Assembly (NCBI GenBank): GCA_002685255.1
Contig: NYWU01000038.1
Coordinates: 1-64,000 of the forward strand
Reading direction: 5' to 3'
From: Idiomarinaceae bacterium
GTDB taxonomy: Bacteria > Pseudomonadota > Gammaproteobacteria > Enterobacterales > Alteromonadaceae
DNA: 64,000 nucleotides
Part shown: piece after piece, positions 46,299-54,874 of the stretch
How positions within the stretch are numbered: the stretch's first letter is position 1
How the letters are laid out: every line of letters begins with the position of its first letter
Notes under the pieces: generated by a model
What the model saw: only the letters and a program-made list of their open reading frames with translations
What the model was told of the DNA's origin: nothing
Databases searched by the model: none
Translations under genes and position numbers: made by a program

Positions 46299-47689
46299 TA
46301 AAAGCGTTTGGAGTTAAACCTGCGCTGCTCTCTGTCATGCTGGGGCTAACTTCGACGAGCGCCCTAGCACAAGATCTAAACATCTTATTAAGCGGTGAGA
46401 TTCAAGCAGATCGCTGCGCTTATGGGCGCGGCGCCAGCGCTATCGAACAAGCAAAAACTGAAGCACTAGCAGACATCGCACGGGCACTGCAATCGGGCAA
46501 AGTACTGAGTATCGCCGATACCTATGAGGAAATGGACACCGCCAGCACCACGTGGTTACAACAACTCAGTGATATGGCGCAAACGGGCTACGACCTGCGC
46601 GGCCTAAAAACCAACACATCAAAGCCCCGCCTGGAAGGTACAGATACGTGTGTAACGGTCAGTGTCGTTAAACAAACACTCGGCACAGCAACGACTGACG
46701 AAGGTAGCTGGGATGATGCGCAAACCATCGTATCGGTCACGGTCGTTGGTGAAGGTTGGCCTGATAGCCAACAAGGCATGAGTGCGCGCGAAGCGGCCGA
46801 GCTCGATGCCTTGCGTCGTGCTATTTCTCAAGTCGTCGGCGTATGGCTTACCGAGCAACGCACGCAATACTCCAATACCGTGAGTCATACCAATGACACC
46901 AGCGACAACTTTGCGATGAACGACTTTGTGGCTCGCCAGTTGCAAACCAAATCCTCAGGCGTGGTTAAGCAATGGCAATTAATAGACTCAAAAGCTATTG
47001 CCGATGAGGGGGTACAGGTCACACTGCGTGCCGATGTTGAAAAGCAAAAGCTTGAAATCGCTACGTCACACATCATGCAACAAATTGGCTCGCCACGTGT
47101 CGCCGTCAATGCACCGGCCCCACTTGATAGTGAGTTAAAACGTTGGCTCTCAAGTCAAGGCGTTGAACTCAGCGAAAATGCCAACCTTATCCTTAATGCT
47201 AAACCTCGCATGATAGAACGCGACGGTACGGCGCGCCTCTATTTGCATGTTGAAGTCACGGATCAGGCAGGCAACATCTACGGCGAATGGCAAAACGATC
47301 CCACACTGATCGCATTGCCCAACGCCCAAGACGCTCTATACGACTTAATTGACGTGCACCTGTCACTGGATGCTCAACAAAAAGCGTTACGCCAACAGCT
47401 AGGCGATGCGTTCATGCGTGTCGTACAAGAAGGTGGGCTCGTACATGATGTGTATATCAACAGCCGCTATCTCGCTAAACCCGAACGCCTGTCAGGCGTC
47501 ATTTCTACGCTAGGTGGCGCACAAGATGTCAGCATATCTAACGACGGCAAATTTTATAAAGCCCAACTGCGCTTTAGTGGCAAAACCGGCGACCTGGTTG
47601 CTGCGCTACAACAATCTTTGCAGCCTATTACAGCCGCTGAATTACCGAAGGCGGTTATCGCCAATGAATTTACCATTCGATTTAACTAG
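46295..47689 (+). CDS. Periplasmic protein with FlgT-N-like domain
   Basis: A 464-aa exported protein (signal peptide to ALA, about 25). Residues about 140-260 (VTVVGEGWPDSQQGMSAREA, then ELDALRRAISQVVGVWL) match the FlgT N-terminal/LPP20 fold, where a mixed sheet packs against an AR..A..A helix. A similar pattern starts at about residue 30 (GEIQADRCAYGRGASAIEQA) so the fold may be duplicated, and a CsgG-like region follows. Member of the envelope operon; 21 nt before the next gene. Confidence 0.68.
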   Translation: MIKAFGVKPALLSVMLGLTSTSALAQDLNILLSGEIQADRCAYGRGASAIEQAKTEALADIARALQSGKVLSIADTYEEMDTASTTWLQQLSDMAQTGYDLRGLKTNTSKPRLEGTDTCVTVSVVKQTLGTATTDEGSWDDAQTIVSVTVVGEGWPDSQQGMSAREAAELDALRRAISQVVGVWLTEQRTQYSNTVSHTNDTSDNFAMNDFVARQLQTKSSGVVKQWQLIDSKAIADEGVQVTLRADVEKQKLEIATSHIMQQIGSPRVAVNAPAPLDSELKRWLSSQGVELSENANLILNAKPRMIERDGTARLYLHVEVTDQAGNIYGEWQNDPTLIALPNAQDALYDLIDVHLSLDAQQKALRQQLGDAFMRVVQEGGLVHDVYINSRYLAKPERLSGVISTLGGAQDVSISNDGKFYKAQLRFSGKTGDLVAALQQSLQPITAAELPKAVIANEFTIRFN

Positions 47690-47710
47690 TAAGACCATAA
47701 AGGACAGAAT

Positions 47711-48997
47711 ATGAAACGCACCTTACTTGGCCTAGCAATTATTGCAGGCATCAGCGGCGCCGCCCAAGCACAAGATTTTGATTTAACCGATATGACCCCT
47801 GCTCGCCCTGGGCAAGAAGTAGAGAGTACATCCACAGTCACTGAGGGCAATATCGTCGTCGGTAATAATGAAAAGGAAGCAGTCGCTGTTGCGCACCAAC
47901 AATTGGTTGATAACAGCGAAGACGGCATTCGCTTAATTCAGGTCGGCAGTGGCACAGGCATTCTGTCGATTGGTAGCGCGTTCTACCAAACTTACGACAA
48001 CATGAACGCCACCTTGCTATCGAAGCGCGCGGCATACAACCAAGCTGCACTCATCGCCAAACGTCAGTTGGTTTCAAACGGCAAAGGTGTTGATGTGACC
48101 TGTAACAACCTCGCTGAACTGACGATCGATACCATCGATACGGGCACCGATTCAGTGGCTAACGAAACCTCAGGTATGAAAGAGCGCTGCATTGAATCAG
48201 TCAACGGTTCGCTCGCCGGCTATGTAACCTACGACGTTTACGACGACGTGGATAGTAATCAAGTACGGATTAGCCTAATCTCAACACCTAAAACGCGCTC
48301 TCAAGTGCGTGAAAATGCCGGCGCAGCGATTGTTACCAGCGATCCTAACGCGCTTTTCAAACAAATCGTTACTGATATTAACACCGGTGTATTACCACCG
48401 ATGGGCGCTAAGATCCTCACTCATGCCGATACAGGCGAAGTCATTCTAATGGGGTATGGCTCAGCGATTGTCCGTGATAACGATAATCCTCGTGTCGCAA
48501 AACGTCTGAAAGATGTCGCTAAACGTCAGTCAGAAACACGTGCGCGAGCAGCATTATTGGGCACCATGAAAGGTGAGGAAGTATATTGGCAAGGCGGCTT
48601 TAACGAAGAACAGTTAGAGAGCACCCAACAGTTTGAGTACACCGATCCCAATCTACAAGATCCAACAAGAGTGAAAAAGTTAGATAATGATCGCACTCAG
48701 TTCATGAATCAACTTAAAGCAAGTGATGAGTATCAAGCAATCGCAAGCGGAACATTACCTGCTGGTGTACAAACCCGTAACTTTGTTAGCGCGGATGGTC
48801 ATTGGCAATATACCGTAGCCGTTCACTCGCCCACGTTCGAAGCTATCGCGAAAGAGGCGCAACGTGAAATGCAGGGTCGCGGTAGCGCTCAAAAAGACAG
48901 TTCGGGTCGCGCAATTAACATCTACGGCGGTGACAATGACAAAGCAGCCAACCCACAGGGCGCGTCAGGCAAGGTATCTGAGGACGATAACTTATAA
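47711..48997 (+). CDS. Periplasmic protein with duplicated LPP20-like region
   Basis: A 428-aa exported protein (signal peptide to AQA, about 20). Two internal stretches show the helix of the LPP20/FlgT-N pattern: LSKRAAYNQAALIAKRQLV (about 104-122) and KRQSETRARAALLGTMKGE (about 275-293). The C-terminus is low complexity and polar (GGDNDKAANPQGASGKVSEDD). It is not a named family that I recognise. It overlaps the next start by 1 nt. Confidence 0.65.
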   Translation: MKRTLLGLAIIAGISGAAQAQDFDLTDMTPARPGQEVESTSTVTEGNIVVGNNEKEAVAVAHQQLVDNSEDGIRLIQVGSGTGILSIGSAFYQTYDNMNATLLSKRAAYNQAALIAKRQLVSNGKGVDVTCNNLAELTIDTIDTGTDSVANETSGMKERCIESVNGSLAGYVTYDVYDDVDSNQVRISLISTPKTRSQVRENAGAAIVTSDPNALFKQIVTDINTGVLPPMGAKILTHADTGEVILMGYGSAIVRDNDNPRVAKRLKDVAKRQSETRARAALLGTMKGEEVYWQGGFNEEQLESTQQFEYTDPNLQDPTRVKKLDNDRTQFMNQLKASDEYQAIASGTLPAGVQTRNFVSADGHWQYTVAVHSPTFEAIAKEAQREMQGRGSAQKDSSGRAINIYGGDNDKAANPQGASGKVSEDDNL

Positions 48998-49743
48998 TGG
49001 CGAGTTGCTTCGTTAAAACTACACTGTTTGCGTTCTGCGGATGGGTTGCCTTGGGCAGCTCATCCGTGACTGCGAATGAGCTCACTTTGCTGAACCGTTA
49101 TCAGCAGCAAACGACTGAACAAGGTGTCGCTGTTAGGGCGGAGTCTGACCTACCGGCACAAGTCGATCAGAAAGCGTGTCGTTTACTGTTGAGCAAACCG
49201 CAACGGTTGGCATTAAGAACAGAACTGAGCGATACACTCGGATTTGAGATTACCGACAGCGTCAGCTTTTTTGCGGGTCGCATCGATAACGAAAAGCTCT
49301 GGACGGCAGACGGCTGGCAGCACTGCAGTGGCGAAGTCGTCATCGAAAATAAGTCACTTAATCTTGCAGCGCTAGCTGTACGCGCAGCTTGGCAAATGCG
49401 CGGCGAGCTAGAGCAAGCACAATTAAAACAACTGCTGCAAGTGAGTTTAAGTGAGCCCTATAGTAGTGCCGACGCGGTGACCCTTATCGCGCACCTCGCG
49501 CCTGAGCCACGTCAATTTGCCTATTTACAACAAAACTTACAGGCTGACCAACTCACGCTTGATGTCGCCAAGCAATCCGCCGCACAACTGTATTTTAAGC
49601 AACAAGATTACGCACAAACCATAGCTATCACATCCACATGTAAAAGTATCGACTGTCAGCGTTTGCGCTTACAAGCCGAGCAACAGAAGGAAAAGCAAGA
49701 TGCCGAAAAGGCCTTTGACTTGGACAGCTACTTTAATCCTTAG
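48997..49743 (+). CDS. Exported hypothetical protein of the envelope operon
   Basis: A 248-aa protein with a signal peptide (about 1-27, ending VTA/NE). The mature part contains four cysteines (for example QKACRLL, WQHCSGE, STCKSIDC), probably paired in the periplasm, and a helical C-terminal half with TPR-like spacing. Its end overlaps the transglycosylase gene by 44 nt, a strong sign of translational coupling. No family assigned. Confidence 0.65.
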   Translation: MASCFVKTTLFAFCGWVALGSSSVTANELTLLNRYQQQTTEQGVAVRAESDLPAQVDQKACRLLLSKPQRLALRTELSDTLGFEITDSVSFFAGRIDNEKLWTADGWQHCSGEVVIENKSLNLAALAVRAAWQMRGELEQAQLKQLLQVSLSEPYSSADAVTLIAHLAPEPRQFAYLQQNLQADQLTLDVAKQSAAQLYFKQQDYAQTIAITSTCKSIDCQRLRLQAEQQKEKQDAEKAFDLDSYFNP

Positions 49744-50842
49744 TAGTTTTGCATTTTCCGCATTGGCACAAGATGCAAACACTGAAGACGAAGCATTCGC
49801 GCAGTTCGCTGCACAACAGCGAGCCGAATTTGAGCAGTTTGAGCGTGAGCATTGGCAGGCGTTTGAACAGTTTGCCAAACAATGGCGCGAAGCGGAGTCT
49901 GCTTACAAAAAACAATTGGCACAGGTGTGGGAAGAACCACAGCTCACCGACAAAAAACGCTTTATTCAATACAGTGAGGATGCCTCAGAGCGCACCGTCG
50001 TTGACTATGAGCGCAACACCGTCACCGTAGAAGTGCAAGGTCGTTTGACTAAGGCACAGCTTAAGCAAAGACTACAACAGCGACTTAACCAACTCAGCAC
50101 GACCACTGTAACTAACGCATTAAAATCAGATCCTGTTATCAAGCAGTTACCGCAGGCGGTGCAACAAACAATAGAAGTTGAGGACAATACGCCCATTCTA
50201 GACGCTCAGCCAAGCGTTGATAGCACCGCCGAAACCACTCAAGAAGCGACAGCCAAGACCAGTAAAATAACTGTTAAGTTACCGCCTAACAGTCAACAGG
50301 CACGTATCAAGCGCGTGTTACCAACGGTTGAGGTTTACGCACAAAAACATGGCTTATCACCCGCTTTGATACTGGCGATCATCCACACAGAGTCCAGTTT
50401 TAACCCAATGGCACGATCGCATATTCCGGCCTTTGGCTTGATGCAAATTGTGCCAACGTCCGCGGGCAAAGATATCAGTGATTTTTTATACGGTGAGCAA
50501 CAGCTATTTAGCCCCGCCTACTTGTTCGACCCCGCTAATAATATTCAGGCGGGTAGTGTCTACTATTACCTGCTTAATCGCCGCTATTTTAAAACGGTTC
50601 GCAACAATGAAGTACGTGAGCTTTTATCAATTGCAGCTTACAACACCGGGCCAGGTAACGTAGCCCGTACCTTTGGCAACGACTACTCGCTAGCCCAAGC
50701 CAGTGCAGCAGCAAATAAAATGAGCCGCGAGCAGGCTTACCAACATTTAATGACTTATTTACCCGCACAAGAAACGAAAAACTACCTGCGCAAAATTACG
50801 CAGCGCCAAACTAATTACCAACAAATGATGGAAGCGTTCTAA
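49700..50842 (+). CDS. Lytic murein transglycosylase, MltC-like
   Basis: A 380-aa exported enzyme (signal peptide to ALA, about 23). An N-terminal domain of the DUF3393 kind (about 25-195, very Gln/Glu-rich helix first) precedes an SLT catalytic domain with catalytic Glu in IIHTESSFNP, then AFGLMQIVPTSAG, AGSVYYYLL and IAAYNTGPGNVARTF. MltC-type enzymes cleave the MurNAc-GlcNAc bond and make 1,6-anhydro ends. Unlike MltC it has no lipobox. In this operon it could open the peptidoglycan for assembly of the other products. Confidence 0.9.
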   Translation: MPKRPLTWTATLILSSFAFSALAQDANTEDEAFAQFAAQQRAEFEQFEREHWQAFEQFAKQWREAESAYKKQLAQVWEEPQLTDKKRFIQYSEDASERTVVDYERNTVTVEVQGRLTKAQLKQRLQQRLNQLSTTTVTNALKSDPVIKQLPQAVQQTIEVEDNTPILDAQPSVDSTAETTQEATAKTSKITVKLPPNSQQARIKRVLPTVEVYAQKHGLSPALILAIIHTESSFNPMARSHIPAFGLMQIVPTSAGKDISDFLYGEQQLFSPAYLFDPANNIQAGSVYYYLLNRRYFKTVRNNEVRELLSIAAYNTGPGNVARTFGNDYSLAQASAAANKMSREQAYQHLMTYLPAQETKNYLRKITQRQTNYQQMMEAF

Positions 50843-51453
50843 TGAAAAAAACTTTACTCGTACTTAGCTTATCAGCGCTATTGACCGCCTGCTCGTCACA
50901 GCCGCAACAGCCCACTGCACAGCAAATGCAACAACAAGCACAGCAGCAAACGAATAGCGATATGCAAAAAGTAACTGGCAACCCAAACGATACCGCGCCC
51001 AGCTGGGTATTTAATCCGAAATCAGACAAGGGCTTGGCGGCTTCATCGTGCGTCGATTGGTCAGGTAATATGGCGGTCGATAAACCGCAAGCGATTGCAG
51101 CAGCACGCGCCGACCTGACGCAACAGATCCAAGTTAAAGCAAGCGTGTTGGATAAACTCTACAACCGCAAAGTACAGGCCGAGGGCGGCAGCTCGGTAGG
51201 CGCTACGTTTGAGCAAGTGTCTAAGCAGGTGGCGAGCGAAACATTAGTGGGCAGTACGCCAGAAGAGATGGCAATGGCACGGATTGATGGCAAAAAATAT
51301 CTATGTGCTTTGGTTGTTTTGGACGAAACCCGCGACACCTTTGATGCGATTATTGACGCCTCAAAACGCACCATCGATCCGCAATCAAAAGAAGCACTCT
51401 ACGAAGAGTTCCGCGCCCAAAAAGCCATGAAAGAACTCGAGGCCGAACTGTAG
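50842..51453 (+). CDS. LPP20-family lipoprotein
   Basis: A 203-aa lipoprotein (lipobox LTAC, Cys17) followed by a Gln-rich linker (QQPTAQQMQQQAQQQT) and an LPP20 domain: APSWVFNPKSDKGLAASSCVDW and KPQAIAAARADLTQQIQ. LPP20/FlgP-like lipoproteins assemble outer-membrane rings or basal discs in some bacteria. It overlaps the transglycosylase gene by 1 nt and ends the operon. Its stop TAG is the foot of a REP array. Confidence 0.85.
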   Translation: MKKTLLVLSLSALLTACSSQPQQPTAQQMQQQAQQQTNSDMQKVTGNPNDTAPSWVFNPKSDKGLAASSCVDWSGNMAVDKPQAIAAARADLTQQIQVKASVLDKLYNRKVQAEGGSSVGATFEQVSKQVASETLVGSTPEEMAMARIDGKKYLCALVVLDETRDTFDAIIDASKRTIDPQSKEALYEEFRAQKAMKELEAEL

Positions 51454-51630
51454 GTCGCGCCTTTGGCGCGACAGCCCATACATCTCATCAACGCCCGACG
51501 TAAGTCGCGCCTTTGGCGCGACAACCATGCATCTCGTCAACGCCCGACGTAAGTCGCGCCTTTGGCGCGACAACCATGCATCTCATCAACGCCCGACGTA
51601 AGTCGCGCCTTTGGCGCGACAGCCATGCTT
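51450..51630. repeat. Four type A REP units in a 49-bp tandem array
   Basis: GTAGGTCGCGCC TTT GGCGCGAC begins at 51450 and recurs at about 49-bp intervals with spacers ACAACCATGCATCTCGTCAA-like. Later units read GTAAGTCGCGCC. All four palindromes are the same type and orientation, unlike the alternating arrays elsewhere. The array lies between the envelope operon and queH. Confidence 0.9.
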
Positions 51631-51690
51631 TCTTTTTTCCCAAAAAAATGCACAATACTGGGCATCTGCTCAAAACAACGGATGCCCACC

Positions 51691-52335
51691 ATGGCCAAGC
51701 AACAAAGTATCGTGCTCGAAGCGCCCACCGAATCCAATAAAGTACTACTGCACTCTTGCTGCGCCCCGTGCGCTGGAGACGTCATGCAGCGCATGGTTGA
51801 TGCCGGCATCGACATCACGATCTTCTTTTACAACCCGAATATTCATCCCGAAAAAGAATATTTGATTCGTAAAGAAGAAAACATCCGCTTCGCCGAAAAA
51901 TTGGGCATCCCGTTTATCGACGCCGACTATGATAGCCAAAACTGGTTCGAGCGTGTGCGTGGATTGGAGTGGGAACCCGAGCGTGGAGAGCGTTGCACTG
52001 TCTGCTTTGATATGCGGTTTGAACGCACCGCCCTGTATGCTCATGAGCATGGTTTTGACGTGATCACCAGTTGCTTAGGTATCTCACGTTGGAAAAATAT
52101 GCAGCAAATTAATGATTGCGGCGAACGCGCGGCAGCCCGCTATGATGATGTTACCTACTGGACTTTCAATTGGCGCAAGCAAGGTGGCTCGAGTCGGATG
52201 GTAGAGCTGGCAAAGCGCGAACGCTTTTACCAGCAAGAGTACTGCGGCTGCATTTATTCACTTCGCGATACTAACCGCTGGCGAGTAAAAAACGACCGCA
52301 AACGCATCGAAATCGGCGTTCAATATTACGGGTAG
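51691..52335 (+). CDS. queH: Epoxyqueuosine reductase QueH
   Basis: About 214 aa, a true QueH rather than QueG. It has the paired-cysteine signature HSCCAPC near the N-terminus, [10 protein letters not shown] in the middle and YCGCIYS near the C-terminus, the ligands of the iron-sulfur and metal sites. It catalyses the last step of tRNA queuosine synthesis, reducing epoxyqueuosine. The track start is inside the repeat array; I use ATG 51691 (MAKQQSIVL), with ATG 51682 (MPTMAKQQ) also possible. The stop TAG is again a REP foot. Confidence 0.9.
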   Translation: MAKQQSIVLEAPTESNKVLLHSCCAPCAGDVMQRMVDAGIDITIFFYNPNIHPEKEYLIRKEENIRFAEKLGIPFIDADYDSQNWFERVRGLEWEPERGERCTVCFDMRFERTALYAHEHGFDVITSCLGISRWKNMQQINDCGERAAARYDDVTYWTFNWRKQGGSSRMVELAKRERFYQQEYCGCIYSLRDTNRWRVKNDRKRIEIGVQYYG

Positions 52336-52413
52336 GTCGCGCCGCCCGTCGACGTACGTCGAGCCTTTGGCGCGACACGCGGATTGCCCCGTGCGCAAAA
52401 TGCGCACGCTACC
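52332..52413. repeat. REP pair between queH and dps
   Basis: A type A element with an insertion or decay (GTAGGTCGCGCC...TTTGGCGCGAC) and an intact type B in reverse (CGTGCGCAAAATGCGCACGCTAC) fill the gap between the convergent queH and dps genes. Confidence 0.85.
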
Positions 52414-52935
52414 TTACCGCTTCAACTCGCCCGAAGACGATTCAATGTGAGCGCGAACAAACCACTGGAACTGTTCTAAATCACCCAACTGACCTGTCAG
52501 CATATCTTCCGATACCGGATCAACCTCGCTCAACTCATCGATGGCTTTCCGATGGTCACCGTTGACGCCAATGTAGACTTTATCAAGCTCAGATAAATGC
52601 TCAGCAACTAAGCCCTTACCGATCGAATAATCTTTCCATGAGCGCTTTCTCACAACCGCTTCTGGCGTTCCTTCTGGCACACCGCCTAAGGTCGCGATTC
52701 GCTCTGCAATGGTGTCTGTCATTTCACGTACCGCATCAACCTGCGGATCAAGCATCTCATGCACACCGATGAAATTTGGACCCACCACGTTCCAATGAAC
52801 ATGCTTTAAAGTAAGCTGAAGGTCGATAAGCGCAACTAAGCGGTCATCGAGCAGAGCGATGGCCTTTTGAGCAGCATCCTCTTTCAAACCCGGAGCAGTA
52901 AATCCAGCGACTTTTGCATTCTCAGTATTGCTCAT
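52414..52935 (-). CDS. dps: Dps-family DNA-binding ferritin
   Basis: A 173-aa four-helix protein. Ferroxidase ligands of Dps are recognisable in LTLKHVHWNVVGPNFIGVHE followed by MLDPQVDAVREMTDTIAER. Dps oxidises Fe(II) with hydrogen peroxide, stores iron and protects DNA as a dodecamer. The N-terminal tail has few Lys residues, so DNA binding may be weak. Ends convergently near queH with a REP pair in between. Confidence 0.9.
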   Translation of the reverse strand: MSNTENAKVAGFTAPGLKEDAAQKAIALLDDRLVALIDLQLTLKHVHWNVVGPNFIGVHEMLDPQVDAVREMTDTIAERIATLGGVPEGTPEAVVRKRSWKDYSIGKGLVAEHLSELDKVYIGVNGDHRKAIDELSEVDPVSEDMLTGQLGDLEQFQWFVRAHIESSSGELKR

Positions 52936-53001
52936 TATTCCTCCTTCCTTTAAATTCCATTCACCTATACCTACGGCATCATCTGCTCATTGGATCGGTC
53001 G

Positions 53002-53584
53002 CGTAACGTGCGCCTTTGGCGCACGGGTGATATCAACCACCGACGTAACGTGCGCCTCTGGCGCACGGGGCGATATCTGATGTCGCGCACAATGCGCGAC
53101 CTACGTATGACGGCCGTACCGACCACCCGCGTAACGTGCGCCTTGGGCGCACGCGCGGTATCTGATGTCGCGCACAATGCGCGACCTACGTATGACGGCC
53201 GTACCGACCACCGGCGTAACGTGCGCCTTTGGCGCACGGGGCGATATCTGATGTCGCGCACAATGCGCGACGTACGAGATGGCGGCGGTATCAACCACCG
53301 GCGTAACGTGCGCATTTTGCGCACGGGGCGATATTTGATGTCGCGCACAATGCGCGACCTACGTATGACGGCCGTACCGACCACCAGCGTAACGTGCGCC
53401 TTTGGCGCACGGGCGATATCTGATGTCGCGCACAATGCGCGACGTACGGGATGGCGGCGGCATCAACCACCAGCGTAACGTGCGCCTTTGGCGCACGGGC
53501 GGTATTTGATGTCGCGCACAATGCGCGACGTACGGGATGGCGGCGGTATCGAGCACCGGTGTAACGTGCGCCTTTGGCGCACGG
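53002..53584. repeat. Large REP/BIME array with 86-bp period
   Basis: GTAACGTGCGC feet occur at 53002, 53044, 53131, 53216, 53303, 53389, 53474 and 53561: one 42-bp step and then six steps of 85-87 bp. Each long unit holds a type B palindrome (GTGCGCCTTTGGCGCAC or loop variants), a spacer GGGCGATATCTGAT, a type A palindrome (GTCGCGCACAATGCGCGAC), and a second spacer ATGACGGCCGTACCGACCACC or the variant GATGGCGGCGGTATCAACCA. The ORF track entries over this array are artefacts. No gene is seen between 52936 and 53694. Confidence 0.93.
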
Positions 53585-53694
53585 GACAAACTCGACGTTG
53601 CACACGATAATTGCTTTTAATCAATCCCACTCATATAATAATCACAGGCAAACGTTATAAATATATTAAAAAAATAAACAAGGTTTGGTAAAAC

Positions 53695-54453
53695 ATGAAG
53701 TATGCACTCATATGTCTATCGCTTTTTATAAGCTCCGCAATCAGCGCAAACGAACTAATTATCGTTAACTCAGTCCACCAAGCGTCAGCAAAATACAAAG
53801 CCGTCGATCTCTATAACTATATAAAATCTGTTGAGCCCGATGCGTTGCTCACTGAGGGTAGTGAATCAATGTTTAATGACGATGGAAGTATTTCTGAAGA
53901 TACATCGGGACTTGAAGTTGAGGCATACCGGCTTTTAGAAAATAACGGCAACACACCTATCATCAACGTATCAATGGAAAACCGCAACGAGAGAATGAGA
54001 GAAATAGACTACAGCAACACCTTAACCAAAACATTTCAGTTGCTACAAAAGAAATTTCAGGCTGACGAGTTAAAAAATCCGGCCTTGTTTAACGAGATAA
54101 TGAATTCGTTTTTTGGTCGACGGAGCTGCATGATGGACTCATCATTGGCAGAGATAAATTCCGAAACCTGCGTCACTGCATTCGAAAAAAATAATGATGC
54201 AATCTTTAATAAAATGACATCGCTATTAGAACAAACACCGTCGCTATCAAGCCAATTAAACCAGTGGAAAAAAATCGTCAACTTTCATAATGACAGACAC
54301 ACAGCGCTTGTGAAAAATGTGAACGAACATGTGTGCAAAGATACGCAAAAGACATATGTACTCGTTTTAGGAGCCATGCATTTTTCCGAAGTGAAACGCA
54401 TGTTGAGCGAATCAAGCTGTGATTTTTCAATTGCTACATATTCAGAAGCATAA
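53695..54453 (+). CDS. Exported protein, possible TraB/Tiki-like (EreA-fold) enzyme
   Basis: A 252-aa protein with a signal peptide (to ISA, about 18). The order of motifs (VNSVHQASAKY with His, PDALLTEGSES with Glu, NDRHTALVKN, and LVLGAMHFSEVKRML) recalls the TraB/Tiki/GumN family, where conserved His, Glu, Arg and a second GxxH line the active site. Base composition is more AT-rich than in the genes left of 51 kb, and REP arrays flank it, suggesting an acquired gene. The family call is tentative. Confidence 0.5.
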   Translation: MKYALICLSLFISSAISANELIIVNSVHQASAKYKAVDLYNYIKSVEPDALLTEGSESMFNDDGSISEDTSGLEVEAYRLLENNGNTPIINVSMENRNERMREIDYSNTLTKTFQLLQKKFQADELKNPALFNEIMNSFFGRRSCMMDSSLAEINSETCVTAFEKNNDAIFNKMTSLLEQTPSLSSQLNQWKKIVNFHNDRHTALVKNVNEHVCKDTQKTYVLVLGAMHFSEVKRMLSESSCDFSIATYSEA

Positions 54454-54454
54454 T

Positions 54455-54513
54455 GTAACGTGCGCCTTTGGCGCACGGGCGGTATCTGATGTCGCGCCAA
54501 AGGCGCGACCTAC
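54455..54513. repeat. B-A REP pair
   Basis: GTAACGTGCGCCTTTGGCGCACGGG, spacer GCGGTATCTGAT, then GTCGCGCCAAAGGCGCGACCTAC. The CTAC at the right end is the TAG stop of the small leftward gene. Confidence 0.9.
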
Positions 54514-54680
54514 TTCTTCTCCATTTCTTGGATCTTCTTCCACAATTCATCTGCTTGCTGGCTAATATGCGAACTATCTCGGATATTGCCATTACGCTGC
54601 ATTTCCATTGCCTTTTGCTGTAACTGCTGCAGCTCTTTGCGCATTTTTTTAGTTGGATTTGATTTAAATAGACCGAACAT
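54510..54680 (-). CDS. DUF6435-like small cytoplasmic protein, 56 aa
   Basis: Too short for the ORF track. The sequence MFGLFKSNPTKKMRKELQQL followed by AMEMQRNGNIRDSS and ADELWKKIQEMEKK matches the pattern of the small DUF6435/Lacal_2735-type proteins. GAGGT lies about 6-8 nt before the ATG. It is a charged helical hairpin with no membrane segment and unknown function. Its stop TAG is the foot of a type A REP. Confidence 0.7.
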   Translation of the reverse strand: MFGLFKSNPTKKMRKELQQLQQKAMEMQRNGNIRDSSHISQQADELWKKIQEMEKK

Positions 54681-54782
54681 CGCACACCTCGAATTAGGAA
54701 TCTCACCTTATTACGTATGTCGATCATAAAAAGTTCGACGTGCGAGCATATAGCCAACACAGGCGCACGGGGCCACCCCCAT

Positions 54783-54874
54783 CGTCGCGCACAATGCGCG
54801 ACCTACAACACCGACGTAACGTGCGCCTTTGGCGCACGGGGACAACCCAACGTCGCGCCATAGGCGCGACCTAC
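54783..54874. repeat. A-B-A REP cluster
   Basis: GTCGCGCACAATGCGCGACCTAC, GTAACGTGCGCCTTTGGCGCACGGGG and GTCGCGCCATAGGCGCGACCTAC in 92 bp. A decayed half of another type B unit lies at about 54738-54770. The final CTAC supplies the stop of the SIMPL gene. Confidence 0.88.

Noticed and set aside
43517-51453. Curli secretion (csg) or flagellar flgOPT locus
   Set aside because: A CsgG-like and several LPP20/FlgT-like proteins are seen, but there is no CsgA/B repeat protein, CsgE/F or flagellar gene, and the order does not match.
53002-53584. CRISPR array
   Set aside because: The units are palindromic pairs with related, recurring spacers, not unique spacers of constant length, and no cas gene is present.
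52971-53605. Long ORFs on both strands (52971..53435, 52990..53478, 53291..53605 and others)
   Set aside because: They lie wholly in the REP array, repeat the same peptide with the 86-bp period in several frames and have no ribosome-binding site. They are artefacts of a stop-poor repeat.
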